Below are positions 8,611 to 17,300 of a stretch of DNA of 64,000 nucleotides, one piece after another. How positions within the stretch are numbered: position 1 is the first letter of the stretch; each line of letters opens with the position of its first letter. Below the pieces are notes generated by a model. That model had not been told where the DNA came from, did no database searches, and saw only the letters and a list, made by a program, of their open reading frames with translations. Position numbers and translations under genes: made by a program. This DNA comes from UBA3210 sp048359995 (GTDB lineage: Bacteria > Bacillota_I > Bacilli_A > RFN20 > CAG-449), in assembly GCA_048359995.1 (NCBI GenBank), contig DBGCPK010000003.1, positions 1 to 64,000 of the forward strand, written 5' to 3'.

Positions 8611-8985
8611 ATGGCTATTAGGTATTATGTTTGCGAGCAATGCGGAAACGTTGCTGAAAAAGTCGTCGACGTGGGGAAACCGCTGTTCTGCTGCGGCTAT
8701 GAAATGAAAGAGATGATCCCCGGGACAAAAGAAGCGTCCCAAGAGAAGCACATTCCGGTTTATACGTCGGAAGGAAATCGCGTTCATGTCGTCGTCGGTG
8801 AGGTCAGACATCCGATGCAGGAAGAGCATTTCATTCGCTTCATCGCATTGGAAGGCACAAAAAACAATCAGACGGCTTATTTAAGCCCGAACGACAGTCC
8901 GGAAGCGGATTTCGTTCTTTCGGACGGCGAAAAAGTCCGAGCCGTCTATGCTTACTGCAATTTGCACAGCATTTGGAAAAAATAG
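8611..8985 (+). CDS. dfx: Desulfoferrodoxin (superoxide reductase)
   Basis: 124 residues. Reduces superoxide to hydrogen peroxide without making oxygen, as in anaerobes. The N-terminal desulforedoxin-like centre has its four Cys ligands (C8, C11, C27, C28). The catalytic iron site is recognisable from HIPVY (H47), the GEVRHP segment (H67) and the C-terminal CNLH motif (C116, H119). It is a two-domain type rather than a one-iron neelaredoxin. GGAGA lies before the ATG. It is followed after 8 bases by rubredoxin, its usual electron donor. Confidence 0.95.
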   Translation: MAIRYYVCEQCGNVAEKVVDVGKPLFCCGYEMKEMIPGTKEASQEKHIPVYTSEGNRVHVVVGEVRHPMQEEHFIRFIALEGTKNNQTAYLSPNDSPEADFVLSDGEKVRAVYAYCNLHSIWKK

Positions 8986-8993
8986 GAGGAAAT

Positions 8994-9161
8994 ATGGAAA
9001 ACAAAAAATTCGTCTGCACCGTATGCGGCTACGAGTACGATCCGGAAGTCGGAGATCCGGATAACGGCATTGCGCCCGGAACGCCGTTTGAAAATCTGCC
9101 TGAGGATTGGGTATGTCCTCTATGCGGGTTGGGAAAAGACGTTTTCGAAGAAGTGAAGTAA
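8994..9161 (+). CDS. Rubredoxin
   Basis: 55 residues, the normal size. The Fe(Cys)4 site is formed by CTVCG (C8, C11) and CPLCG (C41, C44), with the usual YDPEVGDP and GTPFENLPEDW segments. It probably delivers electrons to the desulfoferrodoxin encoded just upstream. The start was chosen because AGGAGG lies 5 bases before this ATG; the open frame runs back to 8973 inside the preceding gene. Confidence 0.97.
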   Translation: MENKKFVCTVCGYEYDPEVGDPDNGIAPGTPFENLPEDWVCPLCGLGKDVFEEVK

Positions 9162-9170
9162 CTTCAAAGG

Positions 9171-9195
9171 GGATTCCGAAACGGAATCCTTTTTT
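9171..9195 (+). terminator. Rho-independent terminator after rubredoxin
   Basis: GGATTCCG (9171-9178) and CGGAATCC (9182-9189) with a 3-base loop, then a T run. Confidence 0.9.
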
Positions 9196-9213
9196 ATTGT
9201 CGGACTGATGGAA

Positions 9214-9242
9214 TTGACGAAACATCGAGAGAATAGTATAAT
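9214..9242 (+). promoter_or_regulatory. Strong promoter of the SPFH operon
   Basis: TTGACG (9214-9219), 17-base spacer, TATAAT (9237-9242), 20 bases before the start codon. Confidence 0.8.
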
Positions 9243-9261
9243 ATCGTCGGGAGGTCGAATT

Positions 9262-10287
9262 ATGGGACTTTACGAAACGGTAAGATATGAAGGCAATCAT
9301 CAGGATTGGCTCATTTACAAATACAAGGAGACGGAATTCAACACCAGATCGAAACTGATCGTCTCGCAGGGACAGATCGCGATTTTGGTTCACAACGGGC
9401 AGATCGAAAAGATTTTGGAGGCGGGGAGTTACAAACTCAACACCGAACTTCTTCCTTTTGCCAAAGCATTCGTCAAAGGATTGCATTCCGGAAATCCGTA
9501 TCCGTTGGAAATCTACTTTATCAACAAGCGGTTGAAACTGGACCTCTTATGGGGGACGGCAGATCCGATCGCGCTGATCGATCCGAAATATCGGATTCAG
9601 ATTCATCTTCGCGTCCGCGGTCAGATCGGCATTCGGTTGGAGAATTACCAGTATTTTTTCCAAACTTTGGTCGGAACGCTGATCGTCGACAATTTCGTCT
9701 CTTTCGACGTCATCCGAAACTATTTTCGGGGTATTATCAATCAGAAGATCAAAACGACGCTTTCCAAATATGTCATCGAACAGGCGATTTCATATTTTGA
9801 AATCAATACCAAACTCGATGAAATTCAAAAGCAATTCAGCGAGGAACTGGCTTCGGAATTCGCGCGATTCGGTTTCGATTTGGTCAATCTCAGCATCGAA
9901 TCGATCAATGCGCCGAAAGACGAACTCGACGCGCTGAACGAGATTCTTTACAAGAAAGCGGAATACGATCAACTCGGCGACAACGTCTACCGAACGACGA
10001 GAGGCTACGACGTTCTCGAAGAAGGGGCGAAGAACAACGCTTCGGCGGGAGCGTTTATGGGTGTCGGCCTCGGCGTCAATATGGCTCAGAATGCTTCGGG
10101 AGGATCGATTATCCCTCCTGCGGGATCGAATAAACGGTTCTGCGCCGTCTGCGGAAAAGAGATCCCTGAGGGTGCGTCGTTCTGTCCCGGTTGCGGTGCG
10201 AAGATCGAAACTGTCTGTCCGAAATGCGGCGGCAAGGTAAGCGAAGAACACCGCTTCTGCCCGAAATGCGGAGAAAAAATCAGATAA
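9262..10287 (+). CDS. SPFH-domain protein with C-terminal double zinc ribbon
   Basis: 341 residues. Residues ~30-250 match the SPFH/band-7-like 'virion core protein' family (as in Bacillus YdjI): LIVSQGQIAILVHNGQ, a beta-rich first half, then a helical stretch ending SIESINAPKDELDALN. A Gly/Ala-rich segment follows, then two zinc ribbons (CAVCGKE...FCPGCG and CPKCGGK...FCPKCG). SPFH proteins scaffold membrane microdomains, and in Bacillus YdjI acts with membrane-stress partners. GGGAGG precedes the ATG; the frame extends upstream to 9208 without a ribosome site. The next two genes follow at 12 bases and with overlap, and both encode membrane proteins, one with another zinc ribbon. Confidence 0.85.
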   Translation: MGLYETVRYEGNHQDWLIYKYKETEFNTRSKLIVSQGQIAILVHNGQIEKILEAGSYKLNTELLPFAKAFVKGLHSGNPYPLEIYFINKRLKLDLLWGTADPIALIDPKYRIQIHLRVRGQIGIRLENYQYFFQTLVGTLIVDNFVSFDVIRNYFRGIINQKIKTTLSKYVIEQAISYFEINTKLDEIQKQFSEELASEFARFGFDLVNLSIESINAPKDELDALNEILYKKAEYDQLGDNVYRTTRGYDVLEEGAKNNASAGAFMGVGLGVNMAQNASGGSIIPPAGSNKRFCAVCGKEIPEGASFCPGCGAKIETVCPKCGGKVSEEHRFCPKCGEKIR

Positions 10288-10299
10288 GGAGTGAAGAAT

Positions 10300-10752
10300 A
10301 TGAAAAATCGGATTATCGGATTCTGCGTGGCGTTATTGGGAGTCGTTTTGGCCGTGACGATTCCGTTTGTTATTGAAAACGCCTATCTGAAAGATGCCTA
10401 TCTGGCCCTGTATATCGTAACGAAATGCCTTTATCTGTTCGTCTTTGTCGGACTTATCCTATATTTCTTTGTCAAAGGAAGCGCGAATACGACGATGTTC
10501 GGCGTTTTGGGGATTACCGCCGTATTCCAGTTCGTTCCTCTGGGAATTCGGGCTTTATCGTTTTACGAGTGCCATTTGGTCTATCCCGTCGTCGTCTTGA
10601 TCGTCGGGTTTGCTATCTATCTGGCTGTCATCGGCGCGTTGATGACCATGAATCGGAAAATGGTCGCGTCCGATTTGAAATACGAAGGAAAAGAGATTCG
10701 CGTCGCCGAAGAAAAAGCGACTTTGGATCGGGGTGAAAACGATGGCCGATAA
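10300..10752 (+). CDS. Four-helix membrane protein of unknown function
   Basis: 150 residues with about four membrane helices (~5-28, 37-60, 66-85, 93-115) and a charged cytoplasmic tail. I recognise no family. ATG 10300 was preferred over GTG 10291 because AAGGAG is 8 bases from the ATG and overlaps the GTG. Its last 11 bases overlap the next gene, so the SPFH gene, this one and the next are one operon and may form one membrane assembly. Confidence 0.75.
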   Translation: MKNRIIGFCVALLGVVLAVTIPFVIENAYLKDAYLALYIVTKCLYLFVFVGLILYFFVKGSANTTMFGVLGITAVFQFVPLGIRALSFYECHLVYPVVVLIVGFAIYLAVIGALMTMNRKMVASDLKYEGKEIRVAEEKATLDRGENDGR

Positions 10753-11029
10753 TTCTCACGAATGTCCGAATTGCGGAAATTTGATGAAGTCGAACGAGAG
10801 TTCATGCCGATATTGCGGTAGCGGAAATCCGTCTTATAAATCGATCCGCGCCGAAACCATCTTCTCCAATTTCACTTCTTCCTCCCAAACGAAAAGTCAG
10901 AGTTCTTCTTCCTCCGAAAGCAAAAGCGGAGGCGTCGGCAACGTCAACTGGCTTCTCGCGATAGTTCTTCTGATCTGCTGCTGGCCGATCGGCTTGATCT
11001 ACATCGTCTTGAAGATGTCCTCCAAGTAA
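10742..11029 (+). CDS. Small zinc-ribbon protein with C-terminal membrane helix
   Basis: 95 residues: an N-terminal zinc ribbon (CPNCGN...CRYCGSG, ~10-29), a Ser-rich linker of about 40 residues, and one C-terminal helix (WLLAIVLLICCWPIGLIYIVL) that tail-anchors it. The ribbon resembles those on the SPFH protein of the same operon, so interaction is plausible. ATG 10742 follows a GGGGTGA site; GTG 10733 is an alternative. Confidence 0.75.
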   Translation: MADNSHECPNCGNLMKSNESSCRYCGSGNPSYKSIRAETIFSNFTSSSQTKSQSSSSSESKSGGVGNVNWLLAIVLLICCWPIGLIYIVLKMSSK

Positions 11030-11043
11030 GGAATGCGATTTCC

Positions 11044-11066
11044 AAAGCCCTGTCGAGGGCTTTTTT
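11044..11066 (+). terminator. Rho-independent terminator of the SPFH operon
   Basis: AAAGCCCT (11044-11051) and AGGGCTTT (11056-11063), 4-base loop, T run. Confidence 0.9.
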
Positions 11067-11108
11067 CTTTTTCGGAGGGAAAAGGGTGGAAACGCTTTCA
11101 ATTTTTTC

Positions 11109-11136
11109 TTGACATCAAATTGGCAGATGTTATAAT
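11109..11136 (+). promoter_or_regulatory. Promoter of the glucan-uptake operon
   Basis: TTGACA (11109-11114), 16-base spacer, TATAAT (11131-11136). The LacI-type operator lies immediately downstream. Confidence 0.85.
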
Positions 11137-11145
11137 GAATTTAGA

Positions 11146-11167
11146 TTACGGAAACCGCTTTCCGTAA
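11146..11167 (+). promoter_or_regulatory. LacI-family operator, 22-bp palindrome with CG centre
   Basis: The core CGGAAACCGCTTTCCG is flanked by TTA/TAA, giving 11-base arms with one mismatched pair. It starts 9 bases after the -10 box, where a bound repressor would block transcription. The same 16-base core recurs in the opposite orientation at 29919-29934, after the promoter of the second GH16 gene. The likely regulator is the LacI protein encoded at 27246-28268. Confidence 0.8.
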
Positions 11168-11188
11168 AGAAAAAAGGGAGATTAGCGT

Positions 11189-12640
11189 ATGTCTAAAACG
11201 AGAAAATCGATCGTTCTTTCCACGATGGTCGTGGCGGCGATGATTCCATTATCCTCCTGCGGCGGAGGAAAAAAATTGAGCAAGGATTCATTGAATATCT
11301 GCGTGTATGAAGGCGGATACGGGACGGAATGGATTAAAAACATGGCTCAAAAATACGAGGAGAAGACCGGTGTAAGCGTGAATTTCAAAGCTGACGCGAG
11401 CGTGTTGAGCCGGATCGAATCGGCTTTGAATCCGTCCAGCAGCACGGCGTGTTACGATATCTATATGTCGCACGATATCTCGTGGCAAACCTATGCCTCC
11501 AAAGGATGGCTGACTCCGTTAGACGATCTTTACGAAGAAGAAGTCGAAGGAACGGGAAAGAAATTTTCCGATCGCCTGATCGACGGTGCGAAAGAAGTTT
11601 CCTGCTATTCGTACAACGGCGAAGAGCATTACTACAAAGTCTGTTGGACGCAGGGCGTCGGCGGTATCGTCTACAATGTCGATATGTTCGAAGCCAACGG
11701 TTGGGAAGTTCCGACGACCTACGACGAATTGGTTTCGCTTTGCGAGACGATCGTCGCTTCCAATACCGGAGGAGGACACGGTTCCAGCGCGTCGATCGCT
11801 CCGTTTGCATGGTCGGGAAGCGCGAGACAATATTATTGGGATTACATCGTCTTCGAATGGTGGGCGCAATTGGCCGGACTTGATAAAATCGAACAGATCA
11901 AAAAATATCTCGGTCCGACCGGAGAATATGCGGACGGTTACGAGATGTACAATCCGGATACGTATTATAAAGAGTTCATTCAGGCTTACGATCTTTGGTA
12001 CGACTTGATCGCACTGAATGCCGATTATTCGGTCGAAAACGCGTATTCGTCCAATCTTCTGGCCGCGCAGATGGCTTTCGTCAATCAAAATGCGGCGATG
12101 ATTCCGTACGCGCACTGGGCCAAAAACGAAATCGAAAAGGCTGCGGGAGGCGATTTGGGATTCGACATCGCGATGATGGAAGTACCTGCGGTCGATTCCT
12201 CCGCCGTCGGCGTCAATTACAACGTCGGTTTCGGCGATTCGATCATCGTTCCTGCTAAGGCGGAGAACAACGATCTGGCCAAAGACTTCATTCGTTATAT
12301 GGCGAGTTACGAGGCCTGCGCCGATTTCGTCGCGGATACGCAAGGGAGTTTTCTCGCTTTCGATTATGCCGACGTCAGCCTCTCTTCCGAAGCGGAAGGG
12401 GATACGTTCATCGCGTCGGTCAAGAAAAAGATCAGCGACAACACGAATTTCAATTTGGTTTCGACCAATCCGATCGCGGTGAGAACGACGGATATCATCA
12501 TGCCGTGGATTAAAAACAATTACTATTACGCGGTGGCCTGTCAGGATTCGAGCAAATATACGGCGGAGACGGTCGGAACGACCATCTACAATACCGCGAA
12601 ATCGGGATGGGCAAGTTGGCTCGGTTCGGCGGGTTTATAG
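11189..12640 (+). CDS. Sugar ABC transporter substrate-binding lipoprotein
   Basis: 483 residues. Lipobox LSSC with Cys24, then a family 1 extracellular solute-binding fold: LNICVYEGGYGTEWI at the start of the mature part, GGIVYNVDMFEANGWEVP and TYDELVSLCETI in the middle, and many Trp/Tyr that could stack on sugar rings. It would capture oligosaccharides outside the membrane for the two permeases encoded next. It is the first gene after the operator-controlled promoter. Substrate is inferred to be a beta-1,3-gluco-oligosaccharide from the neighbours. Confidence 0.9.
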   Translation: MSKTRKSIVLSTMVVAAMIPLSSCGGGKKLSKDSLNICVYEGGYGTEWIKNMAQKYEEKTGVSVNFKADASVLSRIESALNPSSSTACYDIYMSHDISWQTYASKGWLTPLDDLYEEEVEGTGKKFSDRLIDGAKEVSCYSYNGEEHYYKVCWTQGVGGIVYNVDMFEANGWEVPTTYDELVSLCETIVASNTGGGHGSSASIAPFAWSGSARQYYWDYIVFEWWAQLAGLDKIEQIKKYLGPTGEYADGYEMYNPDTYYKEFIQAYDLWYDLIALNADYSVENAYSSNLLAAQMAFVNQNAAMIPYAHWAKNEIEKAAGGDLGFDIAMMEVPAVDSSAVGVNYNVGFGDSIIVPAKAENNDLAKDFIRYMASYEACADFVADTQGSFLAFDYADVSLSSEAEGDTFIASVKKKISDNTNFNLVSTNPIAVRTTDIIMPWIKNNYYYAVACQDSSKYTAETVGTTIYNTAKSGWASWLGSAGL

Positions 12641-12658
12641 CCGTCACGGAGTGAAAAG

Positions 12659-13582
12659 ATGGAAAAAATCAGAAAATTGCCGAGAGAAAGGCGCAGAATA
12701 CGCGGCAGCACGATCTTCGTGATTTTGATGTTGGCGTATCCTGTCGCGCACTTTCTTCTGATGTGGATCGGCGTCAATATCAATTCGATTTTCCTGACTT
12801 TCAAAAATTACAATTCCAGCGGAAATCTGGATTGGCTGACTTGGGACCATCTCTTCGACAATTACAGGATTTTGTTCCTGTCGTTCAAAGATCCGAATAC
12901 CCGTCAGATGTTCTTCGTTTCTCTGGGGTATTTCGTGGTCAGTTGCCTGATAACACTACCGATCGCAATGTTCTTTTCGTACTTCATGTTCAAGAAAATC
13001 AAGGGAAACGGATTTTTCAAGATCATCTTCTACCTTCCGTCTATTCTCCCTCTGGTGATCCTGACATTGGTATTCTCCCTTTCTTTAGATCCTTCGATCG
13101 GTATTGTTTCCTATCTTTCGGATTTGCTTCACGCCAAAGCGCCGGCTTTCTTCATCGGCGATAACGCCAAGTACACCGTTTACTTTTTCTGCATTTGGGC
13201 GGGAATCGGATACGATGTCATCCTTCTCAGCGCGGGTATGAGCCGAATTCCAAGGGAGATTCTCGAATCGAGCAAGATCGACGGAACCGGTACGATGCGC
13301 GAATTCTTCCGCATTATCGTTCCGTTGACTTGGCCGACGATCACGACTTTGTTCGTATTGGGGATGATGTCGGTCTTCAACGTCTACCTGCAACCGTTCT
13401 TTCTGACGGCGGGGCAGTACGGAACGACGACGATCGGTTTGCAGATCTACTGGATTTCTCAGGGAAATACCAATTTGCAGACCGGAGCGACGTTAGGATT
13501 GTTCTGCTCTTTGATCGGCGCGCCGATCATTCTCGGAGTAAGAGCGCTGATGAACCGGTGTTATGCCGACGTCGATTTTTAA
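12659..13582 (+). CDS. Sugar ABC transporter permease (MalF/UgpA type)
   Basis: 307 residues with six membrane helices, the first at ~20-40. The cytoplasmic EAA loop that contacts the ATPase is at ~195-215 (ESSKIDGTGTMREFFRIIVP). It starts 18 bases after the binding protein and precedes the second permease by 15 bases. It forms a heterodimeric channel with that protein. Confidence 0.93.
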   Translation: MEKIRKLPRERRRIRGSTIFVILMLAYPVAHFLLMWIGVNINSIFLTFKNYNSSGNLDWLTWDHLFDNYRILFLSFKDPNTRQMFFVSLGYFVVSCLITLPIAMFFSYFMFKKIKGNGFFKIIFYLPSILPLVILTLVFSLSLDPSIGIVSYLSDLLHAKAPAFFIGDNAKYTVYFFCIWAGIGYDVILLSAGMSRIPREILESSKIDGTGTMREFFRIIVPLTWPTITTLFVLGMMSVFNVYLQPFFLTAGQYGTTTIGLQIYWISQGNTNLQTGATLGLFCSLIGAPIILGVRALMNRCYADVDF

Positions 13583-13597
13583 AAGGAGAGAAGCGGT

Positions 13598-14527
13598 ATG
13601 TTTTCAAAAATAAAAAAGCGGTTCAGGGCGAAGCGGCAGGAAACTCTCGCAATCAGGAACGATCCTTTGTACAAGAGACACGGCGGAGAAAAGGTTCTCT
13701 TCGCGGTGATGTTTCTCATCTTCGTTCTGTTTGCAATCTCATTCATCTTTCCGTTTCTCTGGGTATTGATGAATTCGTTTAAAAACAATGGAGAATTTTT
13801 TCGGGGGAATTTTCTCGGCTTGCCGAAAGAGTGGACATTCTCCAACTATATCGAGGCATTTCAGTTCCGCGAGCAGTATTCCGGATTTACGATTTTCCAG
13901 ATGCTGGGAATGTCGGTGCTGATCGCCGGATTGGGAACGATCGTCACGGTACTTACTTCTTCCTGCGCGGCTTACGTCGTGGCGAAGTACAAATTTCCGG
14001 GAAGAGGTCTGATCTTCGCCGTCGTCATGTTTTCTTTGATCGTTCCGATCGTCGGAGCTTTGCCTTCGCAAGTGCAGTTGATGGAGTCGCTCGGATTGAA
14101 AGATACCGTGATCGGCTGCATCTTCCTCTATTCCGGCGGATTCGGCATGAACTTTCTCCTGCTGTACAGTTTCTTCAAGAATTTGTCTTGGAGTTACGTC
14201 GAGGCGGGATACATCGATGGTGCCGGCGACGCGAAAATCTTTTTCAAGATCATCGTGCCTTTGGCGAAAGGACCGATCATCGCGATTACGATCATTCAGC
14301 TCATCGGTTTATGGAACGATTACATCACGCCGTCGATCTATCTTCCGGATATGCCGACGATCGCCGTCGGACTCAATTATATGACCAAACAATTGCTGGA
14401 AACCTATTCCTTGTATACCGTGGTTTTCGCGGCGATTGTGATCGCGTTACTTCCGATCATCGTAGTCTTCTGCTGCTTTTCCAAAACGATTATGGAGAAC
14501 ACTACGGTGGGCGGTTTAAAGGGATAA
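13598..14527 (+). CDS. Sugar ABC transporter permease (MalG/UgpE type)
   Basis: 309 residues. A basic N-terminal tail of about 30 residues is followed by six helices. The EAA loop reads EAGYIDGAGDAKIFFKIIVP, and WNDYITPSIYL near the C terminus is typical of MalG-type permeases. AGGAGA precedes the ATG. Partner of the preceding permease. Confidence 0.93.
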   Translation: MFSKIKKRFRAKRQETLAIRNDPLYKRHGGEKVLFAVMFLIFVLFAISFIFPFLWVLMNSFKNNGEFFRGNFLGLPKEWTFSNYIEAFQFREQYSGFTIFQMLGMSVLIAGLGTIVTVLTSSCAAYVVAKYKFPGRGLIFAVVMFSLIVPIVGALPSQVQLMESLGLKDTVIGCIFLYSGGFGMNFLLLYSFFKNLSWSYVEAGYIDGAGDAKIFFKIIVPLAKGPIIAITIIQLIGLWNDYITPSIYLPDMPTIAVGLNYMTKQLLETYSLYTVVFAAIVIALLPIIVVFCCFSKTIMENTTVGGLKG

Positions 14528-14596
14528 ACTTACTTTTGATTCGAACCGTAGTTCGGATAGAACGGATTTCTTTGAAAAACACAGGAGGATAAGAAA

Positions 14597-15796
14597 ATGA
14601 AAAGAAACAGATTTTTGATGATTTTGGCCGGTGCGGTGCTCGCCGGCGCGGTGGTAGGCTGCGGAGGAAACAAGGAATCGTCGTCGGTAACGAACTCGGT
14701 TTCATCGGCAGGCACGACAAGCGAAGAGGCAAGTTCTTCCCCTTCCGAAGAAACGACTTCTTCCGCGAATGAGGAAACGACGTCTTCGACGGAGCCCGTT
14801 TCTTCCGTCAGTTCGGAGACGAATACTTCGGAAAACGGTTTGCCAGCAGGAGCGGAGGAAGTCCTCTATCACATCGAGAGCGAAGCGGTGAGCGAACCGG
14901 ATCATCTGTTCTACTGGAACGATCAGGGCGAAACCGGTCACGTGATTCAAGTCAATCACGCTTATCAGTTGGACGGGGTATACTATTTCTCTTACGAAGA
15001 AACGTCGACGACTACCAATGCGGACTGGGGTTGTTGCTTCCAATTGTTCTATAAAAACTCGAATTTGACGGAAAACACCAATTACAGCGTTTCGATGACG
15101 ATCCATTCCGATGTCGCGGGAAAGATTCGCGTCAACGGGACGGAAGTCGAATTGGTTGTCGGCGACAATGAGGTTTCGGTTGACTATCAAGAGGGCAGCG
15201 GCGCTTCCCTTGCGATTATGATGGGGACATATGCCACTTCGGCGACGAACATCACCGCGGCGAATATTTCCATTTCCGATCTGAGTTGGGGAGAACCTCA
15301 AGGCGAAGTATTGGTCACTTCTTCGATCGGAACGGCCGTCGCCAAAATCAGCAACGTCAAATGGACCGATGCGGAAGGTCAAGTTGCCGCGTCGATTCTC
15401 GATTCGGCGGATGCGGAGACGACATTGGTTATGAACAGCGATCAGGCTGCCGCGTTGGCGAATCCGGGTCAACTTGCTTTCTGGTACGATCAGAATTGGT
15501 GCGGTTCTTCCGTGACGGCTTCGGGAAATATCGACGAAAGCGGATTTACCGCCGATTACACGACCGATTCCGGCTTCTGCTGGTTCGGCGTTCAGTTCTT
15601 CTACAAGAGCGCCGCGCTGAATGAAGGAAGCGAATATACCCTGACGATGGATCTCAACATCACCGCGGGCGGTTGGATCACGATCAACGGCGTGAAAGTC
15701 AAACTGACCGAAGGGGACAATCAGGTCGAAGTCACCTATACCGAAACGGCGCAAGGCGTTTCGCTCAACATTCAGATGGGAATCAACGTCGGCTAA
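14597..15796 (+). CDS. Lipoprotein with two carbohydrate-binding-like domains
   Basis: 399 residues. Lipobox VVGC (Cys22), then a Ser/Thr/Glu-rich linker to ~80. Two similar beta-sandwich-like modules follow (~90-235 and ~255-399). Each has F(Y)W-ND/DQ near its start, a Trp/Phe-rich middle (FQLFYKNSNL and VQFFYKSAAL) and an INGxxVxLxxGDN(E/Q)V turn. They look like CBM4/9-type jelly rolls, but I cannot assign a family number. Being cell-surface and in the uptake operon, it probably holds polysaccharide near the transporter and GH16 enzymes. It starts 69 bases after the permease, with AGGAGG upstream. Confidence 0.75.
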   Translation: MKRNRFLMILAGAVLAGAVVGCGGNKESSSVTNSVSSAGTTSEEASSSPSEETTSSANEETTSSTEPVSSVSSETNTSENGLPAGAEEVLYHIESEAVSEPDHLFYWNDQGETGHVIQVNHAYQLDGVYYFSYEETSTTTNADWGCCFQLFYKNSNLTENTNYSVSMTIHSDVAGKIRVNGTEVELVVGDNEVSVDYQEGSGASLAIMMGTYATSATNITAANISISDLSWGEPQGEVLVTSSIGTAVAKISNVKWTDAEGQVAASILDSADAETTLVMNSDQAAALANPGQLAFWYDQNWCGSSVTASGNIDESGFTADYTTDSGFCWFGVQFFYKSAALNEGSEYTLTMDLNITAGGWITINGVKVKLTEGDNQVEVTYTETAQGVSLNIQMGINVG

Positions 15797-15809
15797 TCCG
15801 ACCGAAAAT

Positions 15810-17288
15810 ATGAAAAGGGCGAATAAAGTCATTTTGGGCGGTTGTCTCGTTTTGAGCATCGTCGGTTGTTCCGGTAAAACGAAAACATCGCTTATCTCTT
15901 CCGTGCAGAGTTCCGTCGGAGAATCTTCCGTCGGGACTTCTTCGCAGGAGAAGACGAGCCTTATTTCGTCGATATCCCCGTCGTCCGCATTCGCGGAGTC
16001 TCTCGATGCGCCGTTCGGCATTGCGGCAACTTTTCTGAGCGAACGGAATTCGGTTACGCTGGCGTGGTCGACGGAGTACGCTTCGTCAATCGACGGGATG
16101 GAGATCGAATTTTACGGAGAATCTTCGGAAATCGCGCTGAAAGCATTCGTAAATCTAAACGGCGGCATAGTCGAGGGAAGTTCCGCGTTGAAAGAAGGAA
16201 CGTATTTTTTCCGCGTCCGCGCAGTGAAAGGCGAAGAAGTCTCCCCTTGGTGCGAGACCGACGAGGATGGAAAATCATTGCAACTCGTCATCGAAGGCAA
16301 AACCCCGATTTCCGCACCGCTGGGATTGGTAGTCGACGATACGGATGAGGGGTGGCTGGTCAAATTCGCACCGGTTTCCGACGCGGTTCAATACAAGTTG
16401 TACATCTGTCGCGGCGACGAAGTTGTCGTCGAAGAGAGATTCGACGCCTCTTATGCATCGACCGGATACGCTTACGACTCTTCCGTTTTGGAAAGCGGAG
16501 AATACGACGTCTATTTGAGTGCGATCGACGCAGAGGGAAACGAAAGTTCGCGTTCTTCCGGATGCCGCAAGAAGATCGCCAGTCGCGTTCCGACTCCCGA
16601 ATTTTCGAGTGCGGAATTCGCGGAAGAGACGAGAATTCTCTCGGTGACGTGGGAAGAAAATTCCGCTTTGGAAGCGGTGAAAGTCAAATTGCTGAATCCC
16701 GAAGGCGAGGAAGAATATTCTTCCGACGTCGAAGGAAATCACCGCGTCGACTTGGCGGAAAGCGATCTGAACTCCGGTACCTTTGTTTCGGGAAGATACG
16801 TTCTTCTTCTCGTCGGGGTGCAGGATGGTCTTCTCTCGGAGGAAGTCCGAAAGTCGATTTACATTCAGGGAAGCGGTCCTATCGCGGAAGAAGATCTTCC
16901 GATCATTTGGGGAAACGACGATTTGCCTATCAAGATCGAGGGCGCGGGCGTCTGGATTTATCTCGACAATAGCGGGATCGGAATCACCGAAGACACGTCC
17001 TCCTCTTTCGATGTGGAGATCGACTTTGAAGGCGTTGCCGACGAAGACAGCCTCTTCAAGGACTATGCGACGGGCGGCATTCACGCGATTACCGTCTCCG
17101 ACTATCGGTTCGACGATTTCCGCGCAGAGGGGAATACGGTCAGGTTGTACGTGTTACTTTCCGCCGGACTTCGCGATGAAAACGCCTATACGCACCATTT
17201 TACCATCACTTTGAATTCGGGCGAAAAGATCTACCGCGCCGAATTGAGTTTCTACAATAACGCTGTCGTCGGACAGCCATCGGTTTAA
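15810..17288 (+). CDS. Lipoprotein with fibronectin III-like repeats
   Basis: 492 residues. Lipobox SIVGC (Cys20), a Ser-rich linker to ~65, then three or four beta-sandwich repeats of about 95 residues of fibronectin III style (APFGIAATFLSERNSVTLAW, APLGLVVDDTDEGWLVKF and PTPEFSSAEF begin units). A distinct C-terminal beta domain covers ~370-492. No catalytic motif is visible. It is surface-exposed, and its place between two other lipoproteins suggests a glycan-binding or spacer role like SusE/F, by analogy only. Confidence 0.7.
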   Translation: MKRANKVILGGCLVLSIVGCSGKTKTSLISSVQSSVGESSVGTSSQEKTSLISSISPSSAFAESLDAPFGIAATFLSERNSVTLAWSTEYASSIDGMEIEFYGESSEIALKAFVNLNGGIVEGSSALKEGTYFFRVRAVKGEEVSPWCETDEDGKSLQLVIEGKTPISAPLGLVVDDTDEGWLVKFAPVSDAVQYKLYICRGDEVVVEERFDASYASTGYAYDSSVLESGEYDVYLSAIDAEGNESSRSSGCRKKIASRVPTPEFSSAEFAEETRILSVTWEENSALEAVKVKLLNPEGEEEYSSDVEGNHRVDLAESDLNSGTFVSGRYVLLLVGVQDGLLSEEVRKSIYIQGSGPIAEEDLPIIWGNDDLPIKIEGAGVWIYLDNSGIGITEDTSSSFDVEIDFEGVADEDSLFKDYATGGIHAITVSDYRFDDFRAEGNTVRLYVLLSAGLRDENAYTHHFTITLNSGEKIYRAELSFYNNAVVGQPSV

Positions 17289-17300
17289 AAAGGAGAAATT

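Noticed and set aside
14702..16021. 439-codon minus-strand frame opposite two lipoprotein genes
   Set aside because: Arises from codon bias of Ser/Glu-rich plus-strand genes; no start signal and no recognisable domain.
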